Shown here in pieces: positions 19,472-30,350 of a stretch of 64,000 bases of DNA. The translations under genes and the position numbers were made by a program. The stretch is from Capronia americana (Eukaryota; Ascomycota; Eurotiomycetes; Chaetothyriales; Herpotrichiellaceae). The notes under the pieces are model-generated. The model did not search any database. It was not told where the DNA came from and was given only the letters and a program-made list of their open reading frames with translations. The DNA lies in NCBI GenBank assembly GCA_016110215.1, contig JADWQD010000009.1:870093-934092 (forward strand), given 5' to 3'. Position 1 is the stretch's first letter; every line of letters begins with the position of its first letter.

Positions 19472-22156
19472 TCAAAGCTCGGCGCCAAATACCCAACCGA
19501 AATATCGCACAAAATGTGACCGAAACCCGTTACCCCCCGCCCGGTCTGGGTCCATAGGCTCATTGGATCGAACTCTCAAGATCTCCGTCAGGTGGATGCC
19601 TTCGAGACCCTCCTCCACCATGGCCGCCATATCCGACGAGGACTGTTTGAACAGCGTGGCGACACCCGACAACTCCTGACATTCGCGGCGGAACTGCGAG
19701 GCAGATATTCGTGCGTCGTCTTGTGGCGAAGTGACCACGATGCCGTCCTTCCAGCCCAATGTCGTGGTCGGCCCTGTGCCACTGTACATTCCGAGTTTGT
19801 ACCAGGTCGTATGCGACTGTTCCTTCCGGAGACGGGACTTCCCAACCAGGACAACTCCAAATGTTTCTTGGCGGTTTCCGGCATGATGATTTTTCACGGA
19901 TCCTCTGGTCTGTCCACCCACGTCGTCGCGGTAGCTGAAGTGACAAGTATACAGCGGGAGAAAGATGAACTTCGGCTTGTTGCCCAGCTTCTCGGACAGC
20001 CAGGATTGCGTCGCCCCGATTAGCTTGAGGTCACTGGCTCCGTAGATGTCATATTCCACTTCACCGCCGTTCAAGCAAAGTTTGATCTTGGTCCCCGTGG
20101 AGATGTCTTGGATCTTTGCTGATGATGGAATGTGGACCTTCCCGGACGGGTGGATGTGCCAATTCCTGATATCTTCAGGCACCACGTCCACGCTGTTGTC
20201 ATAACTTGAATCCTTGTAGTTGGCGTAGGCTGCCTTCCATGGCAACATGTCGGTGAGAATGCGATCTCTCGGCCGCGGGATGGCCACGTATCGACCCCGA
20301 CCGTTTTGGTGGTACGGGACCTCGCTTTGCAGGGATTCGATCCGCTTCGTGATCTGCACCCAGTCTCCGTCGTGGTCCGAGTTCCGACGTTGGCTCTTTG
20401 GCTTGTCTGGGAGCGCGATTTCCAGGTACGGGAAGGTGGCCGGGAGCGACTCCCAATCGGACACATCGAGCATATTGCTGGAGTGGGTTTTGAATTCGGG
20501 CACGAACGACTCATGTAAGACATTAAACATCCTTGGCCCTTCTTCGCGGAGGATGATGTTGAGAAGGTTGTGCGAGAAATGCCGCTCTTCACATTCGAGG
20601 AAGTCCTGGAAGTCTTCCGGGACCAGCTTTCTGTCGTACCCTATCTTCAGCGCGGCGAGGAGTGCATATTCCTTTGACTGGTTGTCGACGACTTCGCGAT
20701 TGCTGCCGGCAATAAGAATGGCGGTCCGATTTGCCCCCAGCGACACGTCGATGCCGGCTTTGCCGAACGACCACTTGATCCACTTGTCGACCTCGTCTTG
20801 TAGAGGCTGGTCGGCCAACTTATGCTTGAGAACAGAAGGGATACGGGGCTCGGTCGACACCTCTATGCACAGCTCCGTCTCCACGGAATGGTCCTCCTGT
20901 CGACGGCTCTCTTCATGTAGAGCCACCCTCCGCCGGTGTTCGAGATCATCGATCGCCTTCCGGAGTTTGAGGTACCGCGACTCATTGATGTGGTTGGTCC
21001 GGATATACCATTTTTCTTCGATATCCCACTGCTGCGCGCGTATTTTGGACATGTTTTGCAAGAGCCGCACGGCCGTGGCGAAGAGCCTCGTGGTGACGAG
21101 GTGTTTGTTGACAGTCACAAGGCCTCCGTCTTGAGTCATCCATATGGCAGACGGGAAGAGCACCATCTCTTGCAACGCCCATAGGGAAGTGAACCATTTG
21201 TCATCCTGCAAACGCGTGAACAGGTGATCCCACTCCGTGTGCTGAGGAAAGGTACAGACGCTGCTGGCGTGACTGGCCCCCAGGAACGGCTGACCTGGTC
21301 GAAAGCAGATGCAAGCCGCCAGGAGGCCACCGAGAGCGCCGAGAGCGCGACTGAGATCGTGGCGGTCTCGCTCATCAAGGCCCCAGAGGTACGCTATCGA
21401 CGCAGTCGCGTTGGCAAAGATCTGGGCTTGTTTGGCAATCTCGCTCTTTTTCTCAGCCTCGGCGGCTGTGTCGGCGCCCTGGTTGATGCAGAGGACGTCG
21501 ACCCAGAAGTATCTGAACGCCTTGATGTGGGAGAGGAGATGTTTCAGATGGGTCAACCGATCCACCGGCTTGCGGAAAAACGGTGACCGGACCATGGGTA
21601 ACTTGGGGACACGCCAATCCACTCCTCTTGTGTTCCGCCATTCCGGGTTGCCGGTGGCATACCCTTTCTGATAGCGGCCCCAGGTCCACGAGACGGCACA
21701 GTATCTCCTCAGTCTTTCGGGAGTCGCCTCGACGGTTGCGAAAGTCACATTGTCCCACAGGTATTTCGGGAGATCAATTTTCTGCGGCCCAACCCAATCG
21801 AATTTGCCCGAGTGCTGATGCTTGCCTGGCAGCTGGAGCCTGCCAGGAGCGAGATCCGCATAGCTATGTGCTGCAACTTGCCAGCGGAATCCGGGATACG
21901 AGCCGGGCTCCCCCAGCCCCAGCGCAGAGGCCAGGCTGCGTGCCTGAGTCACGGTGGGCGGGACGTCGGTGTTGCATGTCGAGAAGACTCCTTCTAGCAG
22001 GTCCAAGTTGTGGTAGTGTGGATCGGGGCCGCAGCTGGAAGCGTCTGACCGATCTGTGCCGGACGAGGAGGATGCGACGGTGGTGGACAGGTCGAAGCAG
22101 CGCCGCCGACAGCCGTGGCACACGCCTGGTGGGAGGATCTGTGGCTGAGGCATCAT
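19472..22156 (-). CDS. HET-domain protein (heterokaryon-incompatibility family)
   Basis: Single exon of 894 residues from the ATG at 22156; the frame extends a little further upstream only through a GTG. The HET domain spans about residues 155–290. Its three signature blocks are visible: CAVSWTWGRY (usually YxALSYxWG), RYFWVDVLCINQ, and KSEIAKQAQIFANA, followed by KWFTSLWALQEMVL. HET proteins mediate non-self recognition and can trigger cell death when incompatible nuclei meet. The N-terminus has a small Cys cluster (CHGCRRRC). The C-terminal 500 residues show no NACHT, ankyrin or WD repeat that I recognise. The gene is divergent from a membrane-protein gene. Fungal genomes carry many such genes, so its own role is unknown. 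Confidence 0.9.
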   Translation of the reverse strand: MMPQPQILPPGVCHGCRRRCFDLSTTVASSSSGTDRSDASSCGPDPHYHNLDLLEGVFSTCNTDVPPTVTQARSLASALGLGEPGSYPGFRWQVAAHSYADLAPGRLQLPGKHQHSGKFDWVGPQKIDLPKYLWDNVTFATVEATPERLRRYCAVSWTWGRYQKGYATGNPEWRNTRGVDWRVPKLPMVRSPFFRKPVDRLTHLKHLLSHIKAFRYFWVDVLCINQGADTAAEAEKKSEIAKQAQIFANATASIAYLWGLDERDRHDLSRALGALGGLLAACICFRPGQPFLGASHASSVCTFPQHTEWDHLFTRLQDDKWFTSLWALQEMVLFPSAIWMTQDGGLVTVNKHLVTTRLFATAVRLLQNMSKIRAQQWDIEEKWYIRTNHINESRYLKLRKAIDDLEHRRRVALHEESRRQEDHSVETELCIEVSTEPRIPSVLKHKLADQPLQDEVDKWIKWSFGKAGIDVSLGANRTAILIAGSNREVVDNQSKEYALLAALKIGYDRKLVPEDFQDFLECEERHFSHNLLNIILREEGPRMFNVLHESFVPEFKTHSSNMLDVSDWESLPATFPYLEIALPDKPKSQRRNSDHDGDWVQITKRIESLQSEVPYHQNGRGRYVAIPRPRDRILTDMLPWKAAYANYKDSSYDNSVDVVPEDIRNWHIHPSGKVHIPSSAKIQDISTGTKIKLCLNGGEVEYDIYGASDLKLIGATQSWLSEKLGNKPKFIFLPLYTCHFSYRDDVGGQTRGSVKNHHAGNRQETFGVVLVGKSRLRKEQSHTTWYKLGMYSGTGPTTTLGWKDGIVVTSPQDDARISASQFRRECQELSGVATLFKQSSSDMAAMVEEGLEGIHLTEILRVRSNEPMDPDRAGGNGFRSHFVRYFGWVFGAEL

Positions 22157-22749
22157 CGGGCGTTGACTGAGAATCTCCCTCAGGTTGCGCGGAGTCACGC
22201 CAGGCCCTCATCTTTCCCTTATATCAGGCTGTCCGAGAACTTGCAGCGGCGTAAAAAGGCGTGCGCATGCAGACGTGCGCAGGCAATCGACTTTTTCCCT
22301 CTCTGCTTCCCTGCTTCATCATGCTGGGGCGCAACGTTTCAGCCTCAGCCGCGTGCAAGCGAGCATGTGCCGAGCAGAGCAGAGCAGAGAACCCAAGGCG
22401 GCCTGCGCTGCTCTGGGTGTCTTGGTTAGGCGCACAAGCGGGGTAGCGACTCTGCTGCTGCTCCGCCCTGAGCGGCTGTGCCAACTGCATCTCAACCTCG
22501 CCGGACTGTGGTGTGATGCAGCTTGTCACACGCCGGCAGCAGCAGAGGCCAGTCGCAGGGCCGGCATGTGATTCCGCCATGCAGGCCGTGCATCACTGCC
22601 GCAGCGTCGGTGGCGAAGCGCAGTGACTCGACCTCTCGACATATCAGTGAGGCCGTCGCGCGTATGCACAGAACCTGCAACCCAACGCACCAGTGCAGCC
22701 CGAGCCTTCTGCTTCCTGCACCACCTTATAAGCACAGAACCTTCGAACC
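22157..22749. promoter_or_regulatory. Divergent promoter region of the HET and membrane-protein genes
   Basis: Both genes start outward from this 593-bp region. It includes an AGCAG-type simple repeat at about 22372–22390. A TTATAAG element at 22726–22732 lies only 18–24 bp before the plus-strand ATG at 22750. That spacing would put transcription start at or after this ATG. Confidence 0.45.
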
Positions 22750-24078
22750 ATGCCGCTGCAGCTTCCTCTCACGGGGCCGGAGCAGACATTCTTCGGCATG
22801 CCTTCACCCTCGTCAGACCTCAATTCCCTCGCGGGCGCCCTGGGTTCCATCATCGGTTACCTGGGTGCAGAAGCCGCCGAGCCCTACCTTTTCGAACGCC
22901 TCCTCTGGCCCCAGAGGTTCTACAATGGCCACAGCCTCAGCACCTTTGTCGGCTCCGCTCTGCTGATGCCCATGGGTGGCCCGCTCCACCGCGCCGCCCT
23001 GGAGGTGCTGGACAGGTTCCGCAAGAAAGGACTGTACAAAGGGCCACAACGGGGACACATGCTCGGGACGGCCTTCTACCCAAACAGCGGCCTACGGTTT
23101 CATTTTCACGGCTACAACGGGCTGGACCACGACCCCGAGATCCGCAACGGGCTCTGGGTCAACGTGCTCCGCGGCCTCAGGAATCACGACTTGAGCGGCG
23201 ACCAGCTGAGCAAGAAGGGAGCCGACGTCGAGACCCAGGAGACCGAGACGCGGCGTGCAGTCCAGATGGTTTATCACCTCCAACTGTCCGTCGCCGACGA
23301 ATCGAAGCGCAATGGAGCCCGAGTCTTTTGCGAGGACAACATCAGCCTTGCCACGCCGTTTGTCATGCTCGCCAGCGAATCGACCGCCATCGGGTGCGCC
23401 CTGCTCATCCTGCTCGCCGAGCAACGATGTTTCTGGTTTGCCGCCTACATGTGCCTTCCCCTGATTCTCAAGCTCCTGTCGATCCTCTGCTGTGTGCGTC
23501 GGGAGCCAGCCGTCCCCAGCGTCAAGTCATCACTGGGACCCGATTTCCTGGTCGAGGTCGACGACTACGACCACGGATTCCCCTTGATATCCGGCCCAGA
23601 GGAGCTCGTCCGACAGTTCTTCCGCCACTGGGGCCACCCCATCCGTAAAAGTCGCTTAGACCGGGCGCGAGAGAACTTGAGCATGGCGCTAGTCTTTGGC
23701 TTCGTGTTCTGCTTCCCCATCGGCCTGCTCAGCATGCTGTGGGTGACCACGACCGTCCAGATCGTCTGGCTGGCCTATCAGATGTTTGTCATTGTGGTCA
23801 TGCATCTCAACCGCCTCCTTGGCTTCGAAGGGCCCGGCCGCCTTGAAGACACCATGGCCCACGAGTTGGCCATGAACAAGAAACTCGTGCTGCACAGCAA
23901 GAACGGCGGAACCATCATGGCCGAGCTGACCGCGTACCCGGTCTCGAGGATCCGCGAAGGCCGCGAGAAGGTCAAGGAGATTGCGCGCGAATTCTCCGCC
24001 AAGGTCGAGCTCAAGCGGAACGACAGCAACATGAGCGAGGCCTCGACCCTAGCACCCAGCGAGAAGACGAGCATGTGA
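22750..24078 (+). CDS. Unrecognised membrane protein with four predicted helices
   Basis: Single exon, 442 residues. I do not recognise the family. The N-terminal 195 residues look soluble, with a conserved-looking block RGHMLGTAFYPNSGLRFHFHGYNG. Two hydrophobic helices lie at about residues 203–223 and 228–247, followed by a soluble loop. Two more lie at about 313–333 and 336–355 (ALVFGFVFCFPIGLLSMLWV). The C-terminal tail of about 85 residues is charged. There is no cleavable signal peptide. The TTATAAG element very near the first ATG makes the in-frame ATG at 22798 (residue 17) a possible real start. The gene shares a promoter region with the HET gene. Confidence 0.68.
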   Translation: MPLQLPLTGPEQTFFGMPSPSSDLNSLAGALGSIIGYLGAEAAEPYLFERLLWPQRFYNGHSLSTFVGSALLMPMGGPLHRAALEVLDRFRKKGLYKGPQRGHMLGTAFYPNSGLRFHFHGYNGLDHDPEIRNGLWVNVLRGLRNHDLSGDQLSKKGADVETQETETRRAVQMVYHLQLSVADESKRNGARVFCEDNISLATPFVMLASESTAIGCALLILLAEQRCFWFAAYMCLPLILKLLSILCCVRREPAVPSVKSSLGPDFLVEVDDYDHGFPLISGPEELVRQFFRHWGHPIRKSRLDRARENLSMALVFGFVFCFPIGLLSMLWVTTTVQIVWLAYQMFVIVVMHLNRLLGFEGPGRLEDTMAHELAMNKKLVLHSKNGGTIMAELTAYPVSRIREGREKVKEIAREFSAKVELKRNDSNMSEASTLAPSEKTSM

Positions 24079-25215
24079 AGCGCGTTTTGCCAAAAAAAGA
24101 ACAATTACGAACTCTCTGGCGGCTGATGATGACACGAACATTGCCAGATGTGACACGTACCACCTTTTACGTTGACTTCTTTTCCCGCCATTTTTCCAAC
24201 GAACCCCCTCCACCCTTGAATGCCGCCACGAATCTTAACGAGTTTTAACGACCCACCCTCGACAGGCATGAAAACAATATGATACCCAAAAACTTGAAAA
24301 CGACGCCTCCCGCCCGCCCGCCCCGCCGCAGGGCGTCTTGTGCGCACGGGAAAAGGTCAATCCATCAGCGGAATGGAAATGGAATCGGAAAATTGAATCT
24401 CATGCGATGGGGGAAGGGCAGGCAGGCAGGCAGGCAGGCAGAGAGGTCGAGAACAAGAAAGGAGCTCGATACCCGTAATTCTCACGCTGCAGTCTTTGTA
24501 CAATTTTGCGCCAATGGTAGGTACCTAGTCATGCCGTCGTTGGGGAGTATGTATGTACAGTATGTACTCTCTCGAGGCGCATCAAAGGCCTGGGCCCGAT
24601 CAATCATACATACGTTACACATCTACTTTCCTACCTATCTACCTTCCTTCTTCTTTCCTTTCAAAAGTAGATATCCGTAAGGATCGATTATACACGGATA
24701 CATACATATACAGTAGCTGACACAAGGTGAAAGGCGACACATCGCTGATGTCATTGGCATGTTGGTGTCGTATATACAGTTCGACGACAAACCTGGATTA
24801 TTCCATTCTGTCCCGTTATTTCGAGGCCGTCGAGGAGACTTGTACACATTCATCTATCCGACCGCTCGAGTGGAAATGTGAAGATGAGATGGAGAAAGGA
24901 CACGTCAAGTAGGTATTGTAGGTCTTGGGATACCGGTTCTTTGCATTGCCCATGCCCTGCCCTGCCCAAGTCACAAGCATCAACACCACCAGGAAGAAAT
25001 GTCTACATCTTTGTCCAGCTCCAGTACTCCTCTCCCTTCCGGGTCGAATTCCAATCCGCGTGGGCGGCCTGCGCAACAAAGCATCGCAAAACATGTCGTG
25101 TTACTGTACGCCTCTTTTGCAAAGCCGTTGCCCGTCCGCTCCCAGGCCCAAGCCGCCAACCCAAGCCTTTACATTTCCTCTTTTGTTTTCTACACCATTT
25201 CTAGAGTCATGATCG
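24079..25215. other. Convergent intergenic region with a GGCA microsatellite
   Basis: The membrane-protein gene and the Sec7-PH gene end tail to tail across 1.14 kb. No gene is supported. A (GGCA)n run sits at about 24417–24440. The rest is AT-richer than its neighbours and presumably includes both 3' UTRs. Confidence 0.45.
24417..24440. repeat. (GGCA)n microsatellite
   Basis: About six perfect GGCA units lie in the convergent intergenic region. Confidence 0.85.
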
Positions 25216-28200
25216 TCAATCGTAATGTTTTCGTGGCGAGCCCATTGCTTTCTCGTACGCTTCCCCGTTCCCATCCGAGGAAGACCGATTGCTGCTCGTC
25301 TCTCCCGTCTCGGCGTCAACGAATTGTTCCCCCGATGCAGTTGCGAAGCTGTGCTTGCGACTTGACCGCGTCGAGTCGAAACGCTCCAAGTCGTCTCCCT
25401 CATCATCGTCGTTGTGTTGTGAGATATGACTGGCTCCGTCAACAGTGACGTCCCGATTGTACTGCGTGCCCGATGTTGCTGTCTCCACCTGTGATACGCT
25501 TTCGGTGGGCGCTGCGTCCTCTGTTACACTTTGTGCTGGAGTCTTTTCGTCGACAGCTTCGTCAATTTCATTTCCCGCCTTCCTCAACTTTAACCTCTCT
25601 TCATTGGACATATGCTGCCACTCGGGGGACATCGTGATCACAGACGCCTTCTTGCCATGCAGAATGAAACTACCCACACCCCGTTTCAACTCTTCAGATT
25701 CACTGTGCATCGACTTGCCTCCGTCCTCGGTTGCAGCGATGCTCGACCCGGACTCCCTCGCTTTCTTATGGCGATGAATGCTGGGTGACGAGTGGTGATG
25801 CGGCTCGCGCAAGCTACGTTGCAGACTCCGTCGGATGCTTCCGGACTTTGAGGGGTCGATCGCTCCTGATATGGCCCCCGCTATGGTACCGACTCGATCT
25901 CTTTCGGACTCGCTGGTGTCGGGCCGTCTGTCCTTCGGCACACTGCCCTCCACATTGGTCAGACCGGCTTCACGCAGGATTCTATCCTCGGGATCGTCTG
26001 TCGTCCGTGCAAGGCGATCTCGATCTCGACTGTGGCGTGAACTCGCGGTTGAGACCTGGTGTGACAGCGTCTGCGACTCGTGGATGCTCTCGTGCCGCGA
26101 CAAGGAATGTTCCCCAGACAAAGAAGGGCTAACGGCTGATGGAAAATCCACCAGGCTTTGGTCTGTACGCATACTTGCACTTTCTGAGCTCTTGATCTTG
26201 TCGGCGATATTGGACGGCCTGGAAGAAGTCGCACTGACTGGCGACAACGTGACATGACTTGTGTCGGTGATGGTACGTCCAAGTTCTTGTGGGCCGGTCT
26301 TGAGAGGAGTCGTCTTTTGCGGCGTCGACAGCGAGGAGCCCTTGGGAATGGGAAATGCCGTTGCACCCTCCTCTTCTAGATCCTTGGCCAAAATGTCTCG
26401 GTGTGTCCTTGTTCGCCACAGCTCGACTCTGGTCCATTTCAACTTTGCCGACATTCGACCAGCCGCGAGGACCAGAGCCTCTCGAGTCTTTTGCTGGATA
26501 GGGAGCAAGATGAGTAGATGCCGAGCATTCCGAAGGAGATTGTCGAGTTCTTTCTGCGCCACCGCGAGCCTTTCGTCAAAGTCGCTGATTTTCTCATTGA
26601 TCAGCTGCCGGCGGTAGAACATGATTTCCCAAGCCATTTGGGCATCCAATTTCTTGTCTTTCTGCGGCGTGTCCCCGCTCTTGGTGGAAAAGTCAGAGTC
26701 CTTTCGCAAGAGATGGCGTCCCTCATAGTTGGCACCTAGCAGACCACGCATTCTCACTCCGGCTGTGCGGAAGGTGGCTGCGTAGTTCAGTTTGCCAATC
26801 CAGTCGTTCATCTCCGGTTCGCTGTTGGCTAGGAAGACCTCTTCGAAGCCACCGTGCTTAATAAATACAAAGGCATTCTTATGTTTCTTGTAGCTCGAAT
26901 CCAGCAATGCCACGGCATCATCCATCGACATCAGCGCGTCGGGCTCGAAGGAAGTCAAAGGAGGTTTGAAAGTGAGTGAGGCGGTCTGAACAGCAGATTT
27001 CGAATGAGCCTCCGACTGAGCCATCAGCTTCTTGACCCAGCCGACATCTTTGAAGAAATACAACTTCGAGTCAGTCAACAAAGCGCCCCATTCTTGCCAA
27101 GGGCTTTTGGCCTTTCTTCTCTTCGGATCCTTGCGCCACAGCAAGCCGACTTTGGCTATCTTGATACTGACGATCCCGGCTTGGGTGTCGCCAGGGTTGC
27201 TGATGGTAGCCTGTGACTGGAAAGCGTCAGGTCTGGACCTCGCAGAGATGATTTGCAGGACGGCCGAGTTGAGGAACGCTCTATGAAGGGCGTTCGTGTC
27301 GAATGCACCAGACGTGCCGGTGGAACAGTAACAATCATGCGTGTCCATCACATCCTTCAGGGACGGCCGCAAAACGTCCAACTTGTTGTCTAATATCAGA
27401 GTGTAGGGATCGACGGGACCACGCAGACTCTCGAGGCTTTTCGTTTTGATTAAGCTTCTCTTGGCCTTGGGAACTGCTAAGCGGTGACTGTTGACGGCCA
27501 CCTCATCCTCGAAGTGGATAAAGGGCGTATAGCACACGTTGTCGTAGAAACACTCTAGAATATCACTAGCTATTTGCACAGAGCCATGTTGCGTGTTCTT
27601 GACATAGTCTTGTTTCTGCATCTTCCGCTTGTTGTTCTTGTTGTGCGCATCAGAATGCAACAGCAGTATTGAGAACGCGACAAACTGCGCGTCATCAGTC
27701 GAGGCAAAGATGCCAGGGTTGCACTCATAGTATCGGTCCGCGAAGCCATTGAGCAGTCGATCGATCTGTTGAGTCTCTTTCGGCAGCTCCACCTCCATCA
27801 GCATTTTGCGGATCGCGATGTCGATGGAGTCGCCAAAGTACGAAAACCCGCGCATGTACTTGCGCAAGCAAGTCCTGGAGAAATCGTCTGCACCCTTGCA
27901 CAGGATAGAGGCCATTCCGCTTCGGGGAACTGCAGCCTCCAACCTTTCCAGATAGCTTGCTGGGGTGTCGTCGTCTTCCCGCTTAGGATACACTCGCTCT
28001 GGTTCTGGCTCTCTGGGTAATTGCAAAGAGTTGGATTTTGAACCGGGAGTGCCTGGGCTTGAGCCAGCCCCAGATCCCTTGGCTGGCGCGGAATTCTGCC
28101 GTAGTCTATGGGGCAAGGTCAAAAGATCGCCAAAGCTTCGTCTGCCGCTCGTCGACGTCGAGGTACGCGCTGAACCTGACTGAGGGGCGGGGTCCGACAA

Positions 28201-29543
28201 CCGGTCATTTGACTTTCCAAGCGAACTCAGGGTCGAGGATCTACCCCTACCTGATACTCGTGGAGGCACAAGCGTAACTGAAGGAGCAGAGTTGCCGGAA
28301 TACGTGGACCAATTTGAATTTTGGCGTACGATTGTAGCCCCGGGCGATCCAAACGGCGCGTTGGTGAGTGCCACGGCCGAATGAGTTGGCGAAGCGCTGG
28401 CTGAGCCATATCTGCTTGGCTCAGTGTCAAATCTCACGGCAGTATTTGATCTCCTGCTTGGCGACATCGACTTTCTCCCAACCATGGACTCCGCCGGGGT
28501 ATGAGATGTGGTAGTTTGGCCTGAGGCCGGCTTGGGGAACTTTTCGGGCAAGGGAAACAACGGGCCTTTGTCCTTCTTCCGTCTTCTAAGTTTAAAGAAG
28601 GTGGTGGTGGTGGAGATGGTATGGGTAGTGGTGGTTTTGGCATAGACGTGGTGGTCCCCGGAGCTATCATCAGATCGGGAAGATTCTGAAAGTCTCGTTA
28701 TAGGTATGGCTAGCGACGATGACGAGTCGTCGCCATATGCCGGTGGCGCCATTGCTCGATGCATGGTCTTGAGCCTGGGTAGACGTTCGAACGATGTGGT
28801 ATTCCTGGGGAGCCCTGGTTTTGACGAGGCAGCATCTCCGGCTGCAGGGTCTTCAGCGCTGGAGCCTTTGAAAGGGTCCAGTACCGTCCGTTTGAAGCTC
28901 TGGCTCTTTCGGAAAGGGCTCGGGGCTCTAGCGAACAATTTGCGTTTGGATGGTCTTTGCGCAGGCTGGTCCATCTCGTTTGTTGTGGGTGCGGTAGTAA
29001 TGATTTTGGGGGCTGCACATGGGGAACTTTAGCAAGGACGACAATATCAGCTTGATATGAATACATACGTGCGACGTCCCTTGGGGCATGAGGCTCCTCA
29101 CTCCGATATCTGGTGGACAATTGCGGATCTGACGCATGCCTCATTCCCAATAGTGACAGCCTTTGACGCGTGGGCAAAGGGAGGTCCCCAAGTTCATCCT
29201 GAGGGCCATTTCTTTGTTCTTCTCCATCTTTCTCGTCCAATGAGGCTGTCGAACCGCCGACATCCTTGGGCAGTCGGACGGGTTCGGGCGCTGCACCAGG
29301 CTGAGTCGAGGGTCTCTGCCGAGGGAGTCTGTCGGCTTCCGCTGTCAGGAACGCAGGGAAGGGCTCTTCGTTGGTGCGCGACAGGCTCAGGCTCAGCCGT
29401 TTCAAGGAGTTGCCCCGAGTACGAGTGCGAGCCAGCGGAGCATGGAGGGTTGAAGGTGACGGAGCATCTTCGACGATACTGCTGTGTCTTCGGTGTGACA
29501 GACCCAAGCCAGGCGCTGAGGGTAGAAGAGTCCGTAAGGGCAT
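25216..29543 (-). CDS. sec73: Arf guanine-nucleotide exchange factor, Sec7 plus PH domains (Syt1/Sec73-like)
   Basis: Two exons (29069–29543 and 25216–29012) flank a 56-nt GT–AG intron and give 1,423 residues. Sec7 factors load Arf GTPases with GTP to start vesicle budding. Residues 1–500 are low-complexity and basic/Ser-rich. The Sec7 domain spans about 509–656 (ASYLERLEAAVPRSGMASIL to TPFIHFEDEV). Its catalytic glutamate finger is in ELPKETQQIDR near residue 570, followed by DAQFVAFSILLLHSDAHN. A PH domain follows at about 769–903, then a helical region (EKISDFDERLAVAQKELDNLL) and a long disordered tail. This order matches yeast Syt1 and fission-yeast Sec73. The first exon is predicted from splice signals, phase and a good ATG context; starting at 28974 instead would drop 171 residues but keep all domains. 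Confidence 0.9.
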
Positions 29544-30350
29544 GGTGGGAAAGGCAAGTCGTTCGTTCACACCATGTTGAGAGCAGTAGTTGCAGCGATT
29601 GTCTCGTCGCACAGGCGTGAGAAATCTTCGGGAGTTACCAGAGACAGCCGAGGGCGGCGTGCGTGTACAGGGAGTAGATGCGCGAGATTGCTTTGCTTAG
29701 ATGAGGGGCCCCGACTTCAGAGTAAGCAGGCCAGCTGCGTGTGAGACGGGATATCGACGTGCAACTAAGTGACAAGGACAGCGAAGTGAGCGGAGAGTGA
29801 AGTCGTTGCTTCAAAGTACCGGTAAGCGAATGAGGGATACAGAAAGTTGGCATCAACCAGGGCGATGTGGAATTGCTCTCGCTGCTCCTCTGAACTTTTG
29901 TTGGAGTGCCAGGGCCCAGAGCGGATTCGCGGCCTGCCCGGCGTCCGCCCACCTGCAGCCTAAGGACGGGCGCCGCTCCTTATTCTCCCAGGCAGCGCGC
30001 CAAAACTACAGTAAGGCCGGCCACGTGCTTCACTTCTGCCGCGCTCGGAGTCTCAATGATCCCAGCCCCGGCCGTTTGGACAGTCACATTAGACCCCCAT
30101 GCTTCGCTTAGGTAGCCTCGCTTAGACCGGACTCAGTTGGACGACGCGCGTAGCCTGCAACTGGATCATTACTCCGTATCACTGGCCTTGCTCTCGCGAG
30201 GGAGGAGGCTCCTCTATCTCGTCGAACATTCTTATCACTCTATGCAATGCAGAAAATGTAACTCCGATGCAAATGCGAATCCCCCCGCTTTCGCCAATGC
30301 AGGACCACCCCACGCTTGCGATGCAAAATGCCCACCATTACCATGACCTT
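29544..30350. other. Intergenic region between two same-strand core genes
   Basis: These 807 bp hold the 3' UTR of the CAF120-like gene and the promoter of the Sec7-PH gene. No gene, TATA box or RNA is apparent. Confidence 0.45.

Noticed and set aside
22157..22198. N-terminal extension of the HET protein to 22198
   Set aside because: The upstream frame begins with GTG, not ATG; the first ATG is at 22156.
15311..24078. A complete secondary-metabolite cluster
   Set aside because: A P450 and a hydrolase are present, but no PKS, NRPS, terpene synthase, prenyltransferase or dedicated regulator lies nearby.
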